Under the pieces are notes generated by a model. The model saw only the letters and a program-made list of their open reading frames with translations. It was not told the origin of the DNA and did no database searches. From Myxococcales bacterium (GTDB lineage: Bacteria > Myxococcota_A > Polyangia > Polyangiales > JAFGIB01), in assembly GCA_029880325.1 (NCBI GenBank), contig JAOUOP010000001.1, forward strand, positions 287,973 to 351,972: a stretch of 64,000 bases of DNA, written 5' to 3'. Below, one piece after another: positions 1 through 7,916 of the stretch (its first letter is position 1; every line of letters starts with the position of its first letter). Position numbers and translations under genes: made by a program.

Positions 1-977
1 GCGATTGCGGGCGCCGACGGCCTCAAGAACAGCGCCGCACCGATCGCGACGGCACCGGCGACGACGGCCACCACCAGCAGCCAGGCCCCCGAGCCGCGAC
101 GGCGCGGCAGCTCGATGGGCTCGGTCGCGACCGCGGCCACCCTGGCGGGGGCGCGCTCGGAGCTGCGAGCACCGGGCAGCGGACCACCGACGCCGCCGAT
201 CATGGTGGCGCCGCGGATCGGCGCGGCCTTGGCCTTGGCACTGCTGGTCCCGCCCGACCCGCCCGCCCCGTTGGCCCCAACGCTGGGAGCGGAATCGGCA
301 GTGCCCCCCGCGGGCTCCTGAGAGGTGACCGCAGCCGTGGTCACCCCGGCGGCCCGGGCATCGCTGCCCGCGTCGGCAGCCACGGCCTTGCTCGAGCTGG
401 AAGCGACGCCGAAAAGCGTGCGCTTGGGGCGCGGCGGCTCCGACCGCGGGGCCGGATTGCTCGGCGCCACGCCCAGCAGACCGGAAGGGCGACCCTCAGC
501 ATCGACGCCTCCGGCCGCCCCCGGCAGCCCCATCACCGTGCCACCGGCCGCGCCCGCAGCACGCGGGGCCGAAGTGCCGGCCCCAGCGCCACCCCCGGCG
601 CCACCCACGGGCGCGGTCTCGACCTCGGAGAGATCGCTTTTGCTCAGCCGCACCACACGCGGCAGCCCCATCACCGTGCGCCCGGCCTGTCCCAGCTCGG
701 GGGCCGCCGCCGCGCTCGACTGCGGCGCAGCGCTCGCCTCCGCCACCTTCGCCCCTGCGGCCGACTCGGCAGCGGCGCCGACCTTGGGTGGCGCCTGGGG
801 CTGCAGCTCGGCGGCCCGGGCCAGCATCTCCGGCGTTGCCACCATGCCCAATTGGGTGCGCTTGTGATCGCCGGCGCCTACGACGGGCTGAACCGACCCG
901 CCGCAGGCGCTGCAGAAGAATGAAGAGCCTGCCAGTTCGGCGCCGCAGTGCTCGCAGGAGCGTTTGCTTTCAGCCAT
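1..977 (-). CDS. Zinc-ribbon membrane protein with repeated T-x-x-G motifs (3' end outside window)
   Basis: An open frame runs from an ATG at 977 off the left edge (about 325 residues seen), with no stop. The N-terminus is a zinc ribbon with C8-x2-C11 and C22-x2-C25. A long Ala/Gly/Pro-rich linker follows, broken by short look-alike motifs: RTQLG (T41), RTVMGLP (T101), GTVMGLP (T147), RTLFG (T187) and ATMIG (near 250). Close to the window edge is a single hydrophobic segment (WLLVVAVVAGAVAIG) flanked by Arg, so a C-terminal domain beyond the edge probably lies on the other side of the membrane. It starts 29 bp after the dapB stop on the same strand, so the two may be cotranscribed. The function is unknown. 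Zinc-ribbon/linker/TM proteins are common in myxobacteria, and the repeated Thr motifs could be kinase or FHA docking sites (inference). Confidence 0.75.
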   Translation of the reverse strand, partial: MAESKRSCEHCGAELAGSSFFCSACGGSVQPVVGAGDHKRTQLGMVATPEMLARAAELQPQAPPKVGAAAESAAGAKVAEASAAPQSSAAAAPELGQAGRTVMGLPRVVRLSKSDLSEVETAPVGGAGGGAGAGTSAPRAAGAAGGTVMGLPGAAGGVDAEGRPSGLLGVAPSNPAPRSEPPRPKRTLFGVASSSSKAVAADAGSDARAAGVTTAAVTSQEPAGGTADSAPSVGANGAGGSGGTSSAKAKAAPIRGATMIGGVGGPLPGARSSERAPARVAAVATEPIELPRRRGSGAWLLVVAVVAGAVAIGAALFLRPSAPAI

Positions 978-1006
978 GTCGTCAGAGATTCCGACCGCTG
1001 CGCACT

Positions 1007-1831
1007 CTACCCCGCGTCGCGGCCCACACTGATGCCGAGGACATCGGCCATATCGTAAAGCCCCGGCTCGCGCCCCACCACCCAGATCGCAGCCCGCACC
1101 GCGCCGGCGGCGAAGATCTCGCGACTGTGGGCGCGGTGGGTCAGCTCCAGACGCTCGCCGGGCCCCGCCAGCAGCAGCGTGTGATCACCCACCACGTCGC
1201 CACCGCGCAGGGCGTGCACGCCGATCTCCTCGCGTGTGCGGGCCCCGGGCCGACCGCTGCGACCGTGGACCGCAGCGCGCTCGGGCTCGAGCCCGCGAGC
1301 CTCGGCCACCACCTCCAGCAGACGCGCCGCCGTGCCGCTTGGCGCATCCACTTTGCGGCGATGGTGCATCTCGACGATCTCGAGATCGAACTCGTCACCG
1401 GCCAACTCCACCGCACGCCGGGCCAGGGCCCAAAAGAGGTTGACCCCGACGCTGAAATTCGGGGCGTAGACCACTGGCGCGCGGCTGGCGCAGGCTTCGA
1501 GCGCCTCGCGACCGGCGGCGTCCAGACCGGTGGTGCCGACCACGGCGGGACAGCCGGCGGCCGCGCAGGCCGCGAGCAGCTGTCCGGTGCCCTCGGGCAG
1601 GCTGAAGTCGATGGCCACCTCGACGCGCTCGAGCCCGGCGGCGAGATCGTCGCCCAGCATCACGCCCAGGGGATCGCTGCGACCGACCAGGGTGGCGGCG
1701 TCGCAACCCAGACTACCGTGGCCGGAGCGCTCGAGGGCAGCGCCGAGCTCGGCGCCCTCACGGGCCAGGATCTGATCGATCACCGCCCGGCCCATGCGGC
1801 CGGCGGCACCGTGAATGGCGATGCGGGTCAT
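1007..1831 (-). CDS. dapB: 4-hydroxy-tetrahydrodipicolinate reductase
   Basis: A 274-residue cytosolic enzyme that reduces 4-hydroxy-tetrahydrodipicolinate to tetrahydrodipicolinate with NAD(P)H, in the diaminopimelate/lysine pathway that also feeds peptidoglycan. The N-terminal Rossmann loop GAAGRMG is at residues 8-14. VVGTTG near 97-102 and the family signature HHRRKVDAPSGTA at 156-168 carry the substrate-binding His and Lys and the P-S-G-T loop. The length is normal for the family. No other dap gene is nearby. The zinc-ribbon protein follows closely downstream on the same strand. Confidence 0.96.
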   Translation of the reverse strand: MTRIAIHGAAGRMGRAVIDQILAREGAELGAALERSGHGSLGCDAATLVGRSDPLGVMLGDDLAAGLERVEVAIDFSLPEGTGQLLAACAAAGCPAVVGTTGLDAAGREALEACASRAPVVYAPNFSVGVNLFWALARRAVELAGDEFDLEIVEMHHRRKVDAPSGTAARLLEVVAEARGLEPERAAVHGRSGRPGARTREEIGVHALRGGDVVGDHTLLLAGPGERLELTHRAHSREIFAAGAVRAAIWVVGREPGLYDMADVLGISVGRDAG

Positions 1832-1995
1832 GGCTTCGAACGCCCCCCAAACGACCGCGTTTTAGGACATATCAGCAGCGGCAGATCGCGGCTCTCAGGT
1901 GGGAGATGGCCGCAAAAAAGCGGTGAATGCAGCGTCAGGGTACCCATGCCTTGACCTCGTGATCGAAGAAGGCGGCGAGCTTGGCACGCCGGGCC

Positions 1996-2035
1996 GATGG
2001 TGCAAAGCCTATCGGAGATCTGCGCTTGCACCATC
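1996..2035. repeat. Inverted repeat (10-bp perfect arms) in the 1832-2203 intergenic gap
   Basis: GATGGTGCAA at 1996-2005 pairs with TTGCACCATC at 2026-2035. A further GC/GC pair is possible if one A is bulged, giving a hairpin with an 18-20 nt loop. It lies in the 372-bp gap between dapB (leftward) and the lipoprotein gene (rightward), about 170 bp upstream of the latter's start. It could be an operator or a leader hairpin. No credible gene was seen in the rest of the gap. A strong ribosome site (GGAGGGAG) lies just before the ATG at 2204. Confidence 0.4.
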
Positions 2036-2203
2036 TGGCGAGGAAATTGGCGGCAATAGGGGCAGAGCCCCCCCAATTGTGTGCAAATAGCGGGCTCCGT
2101 CCCGCAATCTTGCGGTGTACGGCCCCAGCAATCGGATCTATGGTCGGCAATCCTATTGTGAATTGTTCGGCGCGGTGGACCGAGGCGCGCTGGAGGGAGA
2201 CTA

Positions 2204-3106
2204 ATGATTCGACGTATCACGATGACGATCGCTGCCAGCCTGTTGGCCCTCTCCTTGGGCTGCCAGGCGCAATACGCGGAAGGCGGCGAGGACCCCTACG
2301 CAGAACCAGAGGCGACCCAGGGTGGCGAGCAGCCACAAGTTGCGACCGCTGAGGCTCCGCTCGCGCAAGCCCCGGCCGCTCAGCCCGCCCAGCCAGCCCA
2401 GCCGGCCCCGGCCGCCCAGCCGGCCCAGCCGCCGCAGCCCGCGCAGCCGGCGCCTGCGCCCGAACCGGCGACCCCTCTGGCCAAGGCCGAGGCGGACGTC
2501 GAAACCGCCAAGAAGGCCCTGGCTGACGCCGAGGCCGCCGAAGCCAAGGCCAAGGAAGAGGCCGCGGCTGCCAAGACCAAGCAGGCCGAGACCGCCAAGG
2601 CCGCGACCACCACCCGGTCGGCCGCGCGCAAGGCCAAGTCCGAACTGGCCAAGGCTGAAGCAACCCTGAAGAAGGAACAGAAGAAGGCCGAGCTGGCTGC
2701 CAAGAAGAAGGCCAAGGACGAGGCTCGCGCCGCGGCCGAGGCCGAGAAGAAGAAGAAGGCCGAAGAAAAGAAGGCCCAGCTGGCCGCGGCCAAGCAGGCC
2801 AAGGAAGCCGAAAAGGCCCCGGCCGCCCAGCCCGCCCAGCCCGCCACCGCCGCGGCACCGGCCAAGCCGGCGAGCCCGGCCCAGCCCGCCACCGCGGCCA
2901 AGCCCGCAGCTCCGGCCAAGCCCGCGGCCGCGGCCAAGCCCGCAGCCCCCGCCAAGCCCGCAGCTCCGGCCGCCCCGGCCAAGCCTGCGGCGGCAGCCAA
3001 GCCCGCGGCGCCCGCCCAGCCGGCAACCCCGGCCAAGCCCGCAGCTCCGGCCAAACCCGCAACCCCGGCGACCCCAGCCCAGCCCGCAGCGCCCGCCAAG
3101 AAGTAA
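2204..3106 (+). CDS. Secreted Lys/Ala/Pro-rich protein, probable lipoprotein
   Basis: A 300-residue protein with an N-terminal signal segment (MIRRITMTIAASLLALSLGC). The Cys at 20 is preceded by S-L-G, an imperfect but usable lipobox. Residues about 45-90 are a Pro/Ala/Gln linker. Residues about 90-205 form an Ala/Lys/Glu-rich, strongly helical coiled-coil stretch made of AKAEAD-like and KKKAEEKK-like units. The last 95 residues are near-tandem AAKPA/APAKPA units resembling the tail of histone H1 or of TonB/TolA linkers. The start is fixed by a strong GGAGGGAG site. A periplasm-spanning or peptidoglycan-interacting role is possible by analogy with TolA-like linkers, but nothing in the sequence proves it. 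Internal repeats make length variation between strains likely. A rho-independent terminator follows. Confidence 0.8.
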   Translation: MIRRITMTIAASLLALSLGCQAQYAEGGEDPYAEPEATQGGEQPQVATAEAPLAQAPAAQPAQPAQPAPAAQPAQPPQPAQPAPAPEPATPLAKAEADVETAKKALADAEAAEAKAKEEAAAAKTKQAETAKAATTTRSAARKAKSELAKAEATLKKEQKKAELAAKKKAKDEARAAAEAEKKKKAEEKKAQLAAAKQAKEAEKAPAAQPAQPATAAAPAKPASPAQPATAAKPAAPAKPAAAAKPAAPAKPAAPAAPAKPAAAAKPAAPAQPATPAKPAAPAKPATPATPAQPAAPAKK

Positions 3107-3128
3107 GCAGACGCGCCGATCCCCCACG

Positions 3129-3164
3129 ACGGCCGCGGTCGGGTTCGCCCACCGCGGCCGTTTT
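3129..3164 (+). terminator. Rho-independent terminator after the Lys/Ala/Pro-rich lipoprotein
   Basis: A perfect 11-bp GC-rich stem (ACGGCCGCGGT at 3129-3139 with ACCGCGGCCGT at 3151-3161) has an 11-nt loop and is followed by a short T run. It sits 23 bp past the stop codon of the gene ending at 3106. Confidence 0.85.
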
Positions 3165-3455
3165 CAATTGTGCTTGGCGTCCTGGGAAGGCGCGCTGGCG
3201 ACCTTGGTGCCTCAGCGGCGGTTGACGCACACGGTAGGCGCCTCCGACGGCGTCCGGTCGGCCTACCCCGAGCACACCAAGCGCGTCGCCTGCCGCCTGC
3301 GCGCCGGCCAGGGCGACGTCCACGGCGGCTCCTTCACCCCCCTGGCCCCCCTCGGCGGTCACAGACAATCGGGCAGCGGCCGCCAGGGCGGCGCGTTAGG
3401 TTAGGCCTCGAAGAATACCCGGAACTCGAGTCCTTTCAGCTGTGAGTTGCAGCCG
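3165..3455. other. Intergenic stretch, no gene recognised
   Basis: About 290 bp between the terminator and the 3' end of the BY-kinase gene. Short GC-rich open frames exist on both strands, but none has a plausible ribosome site or recognisable composition. I see no hairpin or repeat of note. Confidence 0.5.
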
Positions 3456-5981
3456 CTACGAAGCCTTGCGTCCGCGCTTGTGCCCGGCGGCGGCGGCGTC
3501 CTCGCCATAGCTCGAGTTGTAATAGTAGTAGCCCGAGCCGTAGTAGTAGTCCGTGTGCTGCCGGCCGACGGCGTTGAGCACCAGGCCCAGGGGCACATCG
3601 ACGCGCTCCAGGGCCTCGGTGGCGTGGCGCAAGTTGGCCCGCTCGATCACCCCGGGGCGGCTCACCAGCAGCACCAGGTCCGCGTGCTGCGCCAGGGCCG
3701 CCGTCTCGGCCACGAAAGCCGGCGGACTGTCGATCACCACCCAGTCGTACTCTGTCAGCCACTCGCTGAGCAGCTTTGGCAGCGAAGGCGCCATGATCGC
3801 CGCCACCGTATCGGGCAGCCGCGTACCGGCGGTCAGCACCGTGGGCGTGCCCTCCCCGCCACCGTGGGCCAGCTTGTCCAAATCCTTGGCGCGACCGCCC
3901 TGCCCCACCAGATCCGAATAGCCCGGTGCGCGCCCGACGCCCCACACCCGGTGCAGCACCGGCTTGCGCAGATCCAAATCGATCACCAGCGTGCGCTTGC
4001 CCGAGCGCGCCAGGGCCATGCCCAAGTTTGCAGAAACCGTCGACTTACCCTCGCCCGGCTGCGACGAGGTAATCATCACCACGCGACCCCGCTCACCGCT
4101 GGCGGGAAGCAGCGAAACGCTCACGCCCAGCGCCCGAAAAGCCTCCGGAGCGGGCTCGTGGGGCTTTTCCCAGAGATGCTTCACCATCAAGCGCTCGGCG
4201 CCCTCCGGCGGATCGGGCACCAGCGGCACACTGCCATAGGGCGGAAACGGCACCGCCTCGCGCACCGCCTCCACCGTCTCAAGCTTGCGCTGCAAAAGAT
4301 GGGCGGCAAAAGCGCAACCGATGGCGAAAATCAGCCCACCGAAAACGCCAAACGCCAAAAGCCGCAAACGCCTGGGCGACGACTTCTTGTGGGGCAGGCT
4401 GGCGGCATCCACGATGCGCTTATCGGTCGTGGTCGAGGCCTTCATGATCTGGGCCTCCTCATGCTTCTCCAGCAGCAGCGTATACAGGCGCTCGCTCGCT
4501 CCCATCTCCCGCATCAGCCGCGCCAGCTCCAGCTGCTGATCGGGATACTTCTTCATCGCCTCATTGGCCTCATCCAGCTTGGCGCGAATCTGGCTTTTCT
4601 GATGGGAAAGATTCTTCTTCGCGCTGCGCATCAGCCCGGCCACCTCCTGCTTCTGCAGGGCCAGCGCCCGACTCGACTCCTGCACCCGGGGATGCTCTGA
4701 AGTATGCGAAGCCCGCATCATCTCGAACTTCGTCTCCGCCTCGGTCAGCGCCTGCACCGAAGTGGCCAAAACCGGATCCTCGAAAAAATTCGCAGTCACC
4801 GAAGCCTTCGCACTGCCCCCGGCCTTGATCCGGCCCAGCACGCTACTGATCGTCTTCTCCTGCAGCTCGATGGCAAGCCGCTGCGCCTCCAGCTCCGCGG
4901 CGTTCTCGATCGCCACCTTGGCCTGGGTGTCCAACTGCACCGCATTCTCGCGCTGCGAATACTCCTTGAGGCGGGACTCGGCCTCGGTCAGCGTCCGGCG
5001 AACCTCGGCGAGCTGGCCCTCGATGAACTCCGCGGCCTGAGAAGCCGACTTGCTCTGCCACTCGAGGTTCTTCTCGAGATAGCGCTCCATCATGGTTTGC
5101 ACGATGTCGCGGGCGGTCTCGCGGTCGGTGGAGGTGACGGAGATTTCCACCAGGTTCGTCGGTTCGCTCAGCGACCCCAGGCTCGCCACATGTATATCGC
5201 GCTCAAATGCCTCGAGTAGTTCACCCGCAGGTTGCAGTTGTATCTCAAGCACCTGCCCCGAGTGCAGCGGGGATTTCGCAAACTTCAACGTCATCCAGCG
5301 ATGCTGGACAAGCTCACCGGTACTGAAATCTATCGTTTCTGCCGGCCCCGGCGCAGCACCAAGAATCTCAACTCGGAGGCGCGTTGCCGAGACCGAGTGC
5401 AGCCTCATACGGACCGGCTGGAATCGGTCCGGCGCCACCCTCGCAACCTCGGCAGCCTCTCGAACTGCTTTCAGCCGATCATCGACTGGCGACGCACCCG
5501 AGAAAGTGACGGCCCAGTTCATGGTTACGGTATGGGATTCGCCCGGAGCCACCACCTGCAAGCCCAACCGTTGAAGCGCATCGCGCAGAAACTCTGGGCG
5601 ACGAATGATTTCCACTTCCGTTTGAACCTGGGACTGCGAACCGGCACCGACGAGTTCACTGAGCGGGTTGGCACCGAGAACACCACTCGCCTCGCTGACC
5701 TGAATGGCCCCCCGAGCGGTGTAGCTCGGCACCGCCATGAGGCAGTAGGCCACCATCGGTACGAAGACCACCAAGAATCCGAAGGACGCGAGCTTCCAGC
5801 GACGACTCACGGTCGCGATGACTGCATGGAGAACTTGCTGAACCTCTAGGCCCTCCTCCCCACCACCTCCTTGCGCGAGCGTTCGCTCAGCGGAGGGATG
5901 CACACGGATCTCCCCCTGCCTCCCGACTCGTTGCCCTTTGTCATCCACGGAAAACAATCTCACACCGATTTCAGAGTACAC
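3456..5981 (-). CDS. wzc: Wzz-domain / BY-kinase tyrosine autokinase for polysaccharide export
   Basis: An 841-residue inner-membrane protein of the Wzc/ExoP class, controlling chain length and export of capsule or exopolysaccharide. The start is GTG. TM1 is at about 62-84 and is followed by a Wzz-type periplasmic region with long coiled coils (about 300-520). TM2 is at about 540-567 (RLRLLAFGVFGGLIFAIG). The cytoplasmic BY-kinase has Walker A SSQPGEGKST (639-648), Walker A' IDLDLRKP (667-674) and Walker B VVIDSPP (748-754). A C-terminal tyrosine cluster (YYY, YYYY and Y within 812-825) is the expected autophosphorylation tail, followed by a basic end. Kinase and Wzz parts are on one chain, as in proteobacteria. 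The probable counter-phosphatase is encoded some 17 kb away (22621-23349), at the other end of the locus. Confidence 0.93.
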   Translation of the reverse strand: MYSEIGVRLFSVDDKGQRVGRQGEIRVHPSAERTLAQGGGGEEGLEVQQVLHAVIATVSRRWKLASFGFLVVFVPMVAYCLMAVPSYTARGAIQVSEASGVLGANPLSELVGAGSQSQVQTEVEIIRRPEFLRDALQRLGLQVVAPGESHTVTMNWAVTFSGASPVDDRLKAVREAAEVARVAPDRFQPVRMRLHSVSATRLRVEILGAAPGPAETIDFSTGELVQHRWMTLKFAKSPLHSGQVLEIQLQPAGELLEAFERDIHVASLGSLSEPTNLVEISVTSTDRETARDIVQTMMERYLEKNLEWQSKSASQAAEFIEGQLAEVRRTLTEAESRLKEYSQRENAVQLDTQAKVAIENAAELEAQRLAIELQEKTISSVLGRIKAGGSAKASVTANFFEDPVLATSVQALTEAETKFEMMRASHTSEHPRVQESSRALALQKQEVAGLMRSAKKNLSHQKSQIRAKLDEANEAMKKYPDQQLELARLMREMGASERLYTLLLEKHEEAQIMKASTTTDKRIVDAASLPHKKSSPRRLRLLAFGVFGGLIFAIGCAFAAHLLQRKLETVEAVREAVPFPPYGSVPLVPDPPEGAERLMVKHLWEKPHEPAPEAFRALGVSVSLLPASGERGRVVMITSSQPGEGKSTVSANLGMALARSGKRTLVIDLDLRKPVLHRVWGVGRAPGYSDLVGQGGRAKDLDKLAHGGGEGTPTVLTAGTRLPDTVAAIMAPSLPKLLSEWLTEYDWVVIDSPPAFVAETAALAQHADLVLLVSRPGVIERANLRHATEALERVDVPLGLVLNAVGRQHTDYYYGSGYYYYNSSYGEDAAAAGHKRGRKAS

Positions 5982-6028
5982 CCACGATCACCCCAAAGAG
6001 ACGCCCCGGAGCACGTAGCACCTCAGCC

Positions 6029-6053
6029 CCAGAAGACCACGATGATCTTCTGG
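6029..6053. promoter_or_regulatory. Inverted repeat upstream of the BY-kinase gene
   Basis: CCAGAAGA (6029-6036) and TCTTCTGG (6046-6053) form perfect 8-bp arms around a 9-bp spacer, 48-72 bp upstream of the GTG start at 5981. The position fits an operator or a leader hairpin controlling this gene. The rest of the 449-bp gap 5982-6430 shows no convincing gene. Confidence 0.4.
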
Positions 6054-6430
6054 ACAGTACCAAAAATTCAGACAACGTGCGACGTTTCCGCCCCCGCTGG
6101 CCGCGCCCCCTAGGGCCTCGCTCTGGACTCTCCCGCTTGCCAACACCGATTCCCTGCTCTGCCGGGCTCCTTTGCGCATGCCGGCGCTGCCTGGATGCCC
6201 CACCACGATTCGGCAGCGCCGATCCACGGCTGGCAACAGGCCGCGAAAAAAGGAACGCGCCGATGAAATGATGCTGCCCTTTCGACGCGTGCCGACGCCG
6301 AGCGCGCTCCGCTGGGCGGAACGAAGCGAGGTCTCCGGCTCGAGCGCCAGCTCTTTCGCCTCCGCACCACCGCGGTTCCTTCCAATCCCGACCGCAAGCC
6401 TCGAACGGCTACTCTCGAACCGAACATCAC

Positions 6431-7339
6431 TCAGCTGGGGCGCATCACAAAGCACGCTTGGTCCGCATCTCCACTATGATTCGCCGCGTCCGTCAGGCGG
6501 ACATAGCGCATCCGCTCTCGTCCCCTCGGACGTCGATGCCTTATTTGGGGTATGCCGCGTGCGTACAGTTCGCTGGCATAGAACTGCGTCGGGGCCGAAT
6601 CATAGCGCGTACTCTCGATCGCAAAGCCGCACTCGCCAGCGGCCGCCCGAAACGCGCGCTCGGAAAACAAACAGATATGACGCGGAGCATCCAACTGAAA
6701 CCAAGCCACCCCATATGTCCGCCAGGCCAGCTTCCCAGCGAGCGGAATGCGAATGAGAACGTACCCCTCCTTTGCAACCAACGAACGAAGCGTCTTCAAG
6801 ACGTCCAAGGGCTCGACGCAGTGTTCGAGGGAATGGTGCATCATCACGAGTTTGTAGTCGCGCCTAGGTGCATCTCTTTCATTGCCGCGCAGAATCCTGG
6901 GCTCACCGTCCTCCCGCGCGTAGGGATCTACTCCCGTCAGGTCTCGAAAACCCAAGGCAGCCAAGTGTCGAAGAATTTCGCCGGACCCGCATCCAACGTC
7001 CAAAATCGGCTCATGAAGACCAACATCGACGCTCGTCAACCAGCTGATATCCGCAGGTCCGAAAACGCGAGTTAGCACCGCGCCTAGCAACGACCTGCTT
7101 CCGTACGCGTGCCGAAACCGCACTGCCTTCAACTTGCGCCTCAGCCGCGATTCAGGCACCAGCGAGTAGTATCCACCGGAGTAGTACTGCCCCAGGTCTT
7201 CCGGAACGTCAACAAGCGACAAGGATTCGCAACGACCACATTCGCTATAGCGAAACACATCGCCAAAGCCCAAAAACAGCTCTCGAGCCGCGTGCTCGCG
7301 ATTGCCATTCCCATTGCCGCACACTCTACAGGCAGCCAT
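6431..7339 (-). CDS. Class I SAM-dependent methyltransferase with N-terminal zinc-binding motif
   Basis: A 302-residue protein. ATG 7339 is preferred over the in-frame GTG at 7351 because GAGG lies 8 bp upstream of it. The N-terminus has two Cys pairs (CRVCGN and CGRCES, about 30 residues apart), a zinc-finger module seen on sugar-modifying methyltransferases. The SAM site is ILDVGCGSGE, with the acidic residue of motif II in TGVDPY. MMHHSLEHC matches the active-site region of the Methyltransf_11/23 type. Its place in the polysaccharide locus suggests methylation of a sugar or nucleotide-sugar, but the substrate cannot be read from the sequence. A/T-ending codons are more frequent than in flanking housekeeping genes, consistent with an acquired gene. 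Confidence 0.85.
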   Translation of the reverse strand: MAACRVCGNGNGNREHAARELFLGFGDVFRYSECGRCESLSLVDVPEDLGQYYSGGYYSLVPESRLRRKLKAVRFRHAYGSRSLLGAVLTRVFGPADISWLTSVDVGLHEPILDVGCGSGEILRHLAALGFRDLTGVDPYAREDGEPRILRGNERDAPRRDYKLVMMHHSLEHCVEPLDVLKTLRSLVAKEGYVLIRIPLAGKLAWRTYGVAWFQLDAPRHICLFSERAFRAAAGECGFAIESTRYDSAPTQFYASELYARGIPQIRHRRPRGRERMRYVRLTDAANHSGDADQACFVMRPS

Positions 7340-7530
7340 CCGACACCTCACTCACGGAGATCTTCTTGGCAGCACAACCATCATGAACCTCATACCGCGA
7401 GCCCGTACCGGGCACCCTAGGCGAACTCATTGCACCACGCAACGAAGCCGAGCACGGAAGCCAACAAACTCGTCCGCAACGTCCACGGCGCGCAACGCAA
7501 CCGACCGTCCTCGAACACAAAGCGGGCAAA

Positions 7531-7696
7531 CCCCGAAGCCCCATAGGCGTTAAGCGGCGGAAATTGCCGGGTTTCCTCGACTCACCAGGCGTGCCACATC
7601 AGAAATCGCCTTCAGTCTCAACTTCGGATTCGCGGGTCCTCGGAGTCTGGCGATTTCGTGAGCTGCAACCCGCCTAACGCCTATGCCCCGAAGCCC
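7531..7696. mobile_element. MITE-like element: 16-bp terminal inverted repeats flanked by 11-bp direct repeats
   Basis: CATAGGCGTTAAGCGG (7542-7557) and CCGCCTAACGCCTATG (7670-7685) are inverted repeats with one mismatch, bounding 144 bp. Immediately outside them lie two copies of CCCCGAAGCCC, at 7531-7541 and 7686-7696, the arrangement of a target-site duplication. There is no transposase-sized frame inside. It is the first of three consecutive inverted-repeat elements in the gene-free gap 7340-8486. I found no second copy in the window. Confidence 0.6.
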
Positions 7697-7747
7697 CCCA
7701 GTCCGGCCCTGCGACAAAACCTTCGGCGAAACCACAGCCCCAAATAA

Positions 7748-7903
7748 CCAGATGTGCTCGGCGGAAGTCATGATCCGCTCTCGGGACCGCTACGGCGTCC
7801 GGTCCCCTTGAAATACAGGGAGTATTCCGGCGGAGGCCGTCCTTGCATCTGGCATCGTACCGCCCCCGATCATCGGCTCAGTACTTCCGCCGAGCACATC
7901 TGG
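7748..7903 (+). repeat. Inverted-repeat element A, copy 1 (156 bp)
   Basis: Perfect 21-bp terminal inverted repeats (7748-7768 and 7883-7903; core GATGTGCTCGGCGG) bound the element. Inside is a small hairpin with arms AATAC/GTATT (7812-7826). The same element occurs in opposite orientation at 26885-27052, 12 bp longer, with about six internal substitutions. No coding frame fits. It may be a non-autonomous transposable element or a structured RNA or palindromic repeat such as a REP/BIME-type unit. Confidence 0.75.
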
Positions 7904-7916
7904 GCCCTGCTGTAAG

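Noticed and set aside
2217..3368. Long minus-strand frame across the Lys/Ala/Pro gene.
   Set aside because: It is the antisense of a repeat-built GC-rich gene (runs of Gly/Leu/Arg/Trp), has no ribosome site and no recognisable domain.
7542..7685. The GTTAAGC and GCCTAAC ends of the first element resemble the core boxes of integron attC sites.
   Set aside because: The boxes are in the reverse order for one attC (GTTRRRY first, RYYYAAC last), no L-boxes were found, and no integrase gene is present.
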